DNA from: a bacterium
Lineage (GTDB): Bacteria > Desulfobacterota > Binatia > HRBIN30 > CADEER01
Assembly: GCA_030430165.1 (NCBI GenBank)
Contig: JAUIGL010000018.1
Coordinates: forward strand, 1-64,000
Length of the DNA stretch: 64,000 bases
Direction of reading: 5' to 3'
Part shown: in pieces, positions 63,301-64,000 of the stretch
Numbering within the stretch: position 1 is the stretch's first letter
Layout: every line of letters starts with the position of its first letter
Position numbers and translations under genes: made by a program
The notes under the pieces: model-generated
The model's database searches: none
What the model was told of the DNA's origin: nothing
The model's input: only the letters and a program-made list of their open reading frames with translations

Positions 63301-63526
63301 GCGCGCCGACGAGTCCAACCGCAGCGCCGAGCAGCTCGTCGCCGAGGATCGCCAGCGTTCGGCGAGCGGCAGGTTGCGGCGGGCGACGAAACGGCTCGAG
63401 CGCTTCGAACGAGCTCTCGGGTCGCGACGCGGGCAACAGCAGATCCCGCCCGAAACCCGGGCGACGCTCACCGCGCAAGCGAGCGACATTCGCGCCGATC
63501 TCGAGCTGCTCGCCGGTTCACTCTGA
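60359..63526 (+). CDS. YVTN beta-propeller protein with cytochrome-like haem motif(s)
   Basis: 1055 aa with a signal peptide (LTSTLCALALSLSVPSALVA). The first 400 residues are YVTN-type repeats (ELYVANTSADTLDIVDT, VAVRPDGKEVWVSNHVSDTV). A canonical haem-c motif CASCH lies at 468-472, before VRGLRDTLPLHWDG, as in cytochrome c peroxidase-like proteins. A second site reads C-x5-C-H (631-638), not CxxCH. Later parts include TLFGRHIAEGAIVVVDG (IPT-like) and a charged helical C-terminus. Periplasmic or surface redox protein; function unknown. Confidence 0.8.
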   Translation: MRYGPAALCRTLTSTLCALALSLSVPSALVAAPTGHPTFASPQAAPIALSPTLAELYVANTSADTLDIVDTDQQLVIERVAVGIDPVGVAVRPDGKEVWVSNHVSDTVSVIDVEPGSPTRYQIIATITAWADEGWATDFDEPVGIAFADNDKAYVALSSRNRIAVVDVASRGVTKQIQVHAQEPRAITVRGGRLFVIPLESGNTTELSGCLDPDDPGCTFAIADLASNSRDIILTRNMVADIVRRPGAPDRDLFVYDTADDSLLYEVSGIGTLLYGLAVDSQGQVFIAQTEARNDANGATGTAGDGLAELENRAFLNQVARVDCTLACTGPTVFDLEPLPPVDPLPGEQLATPFGIEVSGDDAMVVAVAAASSRLFTMDPDTGAVIGITEVGAIPRGLALESAPDGAASRAWVLNALDNSVSLVDVSTPESPQETARIALADPTHPDVKLGRIAFNDANASTNGTFACASCHPDGNTDQLLWNVGAPPCITAGCDQIQPRVTMPVRGLRDTLPLHWDGVPGDPFGGINAVVADSGQTVPPNCSDEHSCFRHLVDGAMATTMCDQSDCPTDVNELGLAGEFSEAERDAMAVFLRSVPYPPARSRRLDDRFSPLGATGFRNFLVGVDADHPGCSRAGACHSLPFWAGTNTPGTGMDAPTFRGMTDRHLLLPNGRAGMWGLIQLDVANDVAWNPRHGPDELYSWGMTFGTAVVPLVNRNSAGTGPFPLFQLFEEGSTGFSAVFGRQVTLNTATAARGNDTEVAAILERMEAAADDGVVQLDAQGILLDGAGEEVALDYRAGFYESAGGLRMSAKQMIRGARRGNLVVTVTARIGPSSDVDHPQPALWLPAINPNRRTSLQQIPELTDQPTLTLFGRHIAEGAIVVVDGRAVEASVTCASGGALPACDDDELRIDLAEFPTEGDHALQLATPGGLLSNEVLIVLNACPEEASFASLKCRLATLLETAQRSADLGTLHKRLVRLLSRADESNRSAEQLVAEDRQRSASGRLRRATKRLERFERALGSRRGQQQIPPETRATLTAQASDIRADLELLAGSL

Positions 63527-63565
63527 GCTTGGCGCAGTGCCAGGTCGGCAGGACGGGGCTTCGTC

Positions 63566-64000
63566 CTAGCCCGGCTCACCGGCGCCGGCGATCGCTCGCA
63601 CGACGATCTGCGCAGATGCCCTGACCGCGCTGGTAAACCCGAAGAAGAGCCCGAAGCTGCGGGCGGCGGGAAGACTGGTGACGTAGAGTCCGGGCACGGT
63701 GGTCTGCATGCCGGTATCGAGCTTGGGGAAGCCATCTTCGACGGCGATCTGCCCGACCAGCGAGTCGGCGAGATACGGCAACCGCGATAGATCGGGCTTG
63801 TATCCGGTGGCGAAGATGACGTGGTCGACGGCGCGCTTCTCGCCATTGTCGAACGACACCTCGATCGCATCGGCGCCAGTCTGGCACGCGGTGATCCGGG
63901 TTTCCGGCATGATCTCGATCTGCGGATGGTCGAGGCGGGGTGCCAGCCAGGGTTCGAGCTTGAGTCGTCCTTCGACCCAGAATCGCTTGTCGAGACGAGC
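63566..64000 (-). CDS. FAD-dependent oxidoreductase / flavin monooxygenase-like (5' end outside window)
   Basis: The last 144 codons are visible. DHVIFATGYKPDLSRLPYL is the characteristic ATGY motif of flavin-dependent monooxygenases and related NAD(P)-linked oxidoreductases; GLYVTSLPAARSFGLFFGFT follows. The start and the FAD-binding N-terminus lie beyond position 64000. It converges on the beta-propeller gene with 39 bases between the stops. Confidence 0.85.
   Translation of the reverse strand, partial: ARLDKRFWVEGRLKLEPWLAPRLDHPQIEIMPETRITACQTGADAIEVSFDNGEKRAVDHVIFATGYKPDLSRLPYLADSLVGQIAVEDGFPKLDTGMQTTVPGLYVTSLPAARSFGLFFGFTSAVRASAQIVVRAIAGAGEPG

Overview
The window is about 64 kb of GC-rich DNA from a Gram-negative bacterium. 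LpxD points to lipid A, and there are several lipobox-bearing and signal-peptide proteins. The exported proteins are of a deltaproteobacterial type: a cysteine-rich CGDG...EQCD lipoprotein with Thr-Pro repeats, and a YVTN beta-propeller carrying a haem motif. MeaB, two enoyl-CoA hydratases and a PPOX/F420-type flavoprotein fit an aerobic, fatty-acid-using lineage such as Binatota, Myxococcota or a relative. That placement is inference. Most of the window is ordinary chromosome with short operons on both strands.

Layout. 1-650: start of a pyrR-led operon (minus) with promoter, PyrR RNA element and attenuator. 0.8-5.4 kb: two adjacent histidine kinases, the second with a decayed ATPase domain, facing a transglutaminase-like protein. 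5.6-7.3 kb: zinc-ribbon protein, then trmL, a DUF1285 gene and dtd. 7.5-10 kb: 2-hydroxyacid dehydrogenase and FGGY kinase. 10.4-11.9 kb: cysteine-rich lipoprotein. 11.9-19.3 kb: an 11-gene, almost fully overlapping Mrp/Mbh-type cation antiporter operon with three D-type subunits. 19.5-24.1 kb: tRNA-Asn, a copper P-type ATPase, tRNA-Cys, small proteins and tRNA-Met. 24.3-28 kb: phosphatase, meaB and two membrane proteins.

28-31.6 kb: nuoB-nuoF-nuoG and a cold-shock-like gene, without the rest of complex I. 31.8-39.9 kb: housekeeping genes (CopD-like, cupin, pgsA, lytic transglycosylase, nadB, acpP, rpmF, yceD, lpxD, hisG). 40-45.5 kb: two enoyl-CoA hydratases, an Smr protein and a polysaccharide-lyase-like exported protein. 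45.9-51.1 kb: an ArnT/PMT-type glycosyltransferase and an aldehyde dehydrogenase/TPP-enzyme pair.

51.2-53.1 kb is the clearest accessory region. A tRNA-Gly gene and a second copy of its 3' half, each followed by the same structured repeat, bracket a VapBC-type toxin-antitoxin pair. 53.2-57.6 kb: an exported protein, a DUF4437-like protein, a frameshifted short-chain dehydrogenase, a divergent LysR regulator and a PPOX flavoprotein. 57.8-64 kb: an S15-family lipoprotein hydrolase, a 1055-aa beta-propeller/cytochrome-like protein and the 3' end of an FAD-dependent oxidoreductase.

The intergenic DNA holds two distinctive repeat classes. One is a three-copy, about 0.2 kb MITE-like element with terminal inverted repeats and two internal palindromes. 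The other is a set of elements whose inverted arms are built from short tandem units (7- or 8-mers) that differ from copy to copy while the arms stay complementary. These repeats, the tRNA-Gly module, the kinase/pseudokinase pair and the antiporter operon are the parts most worth a second look.
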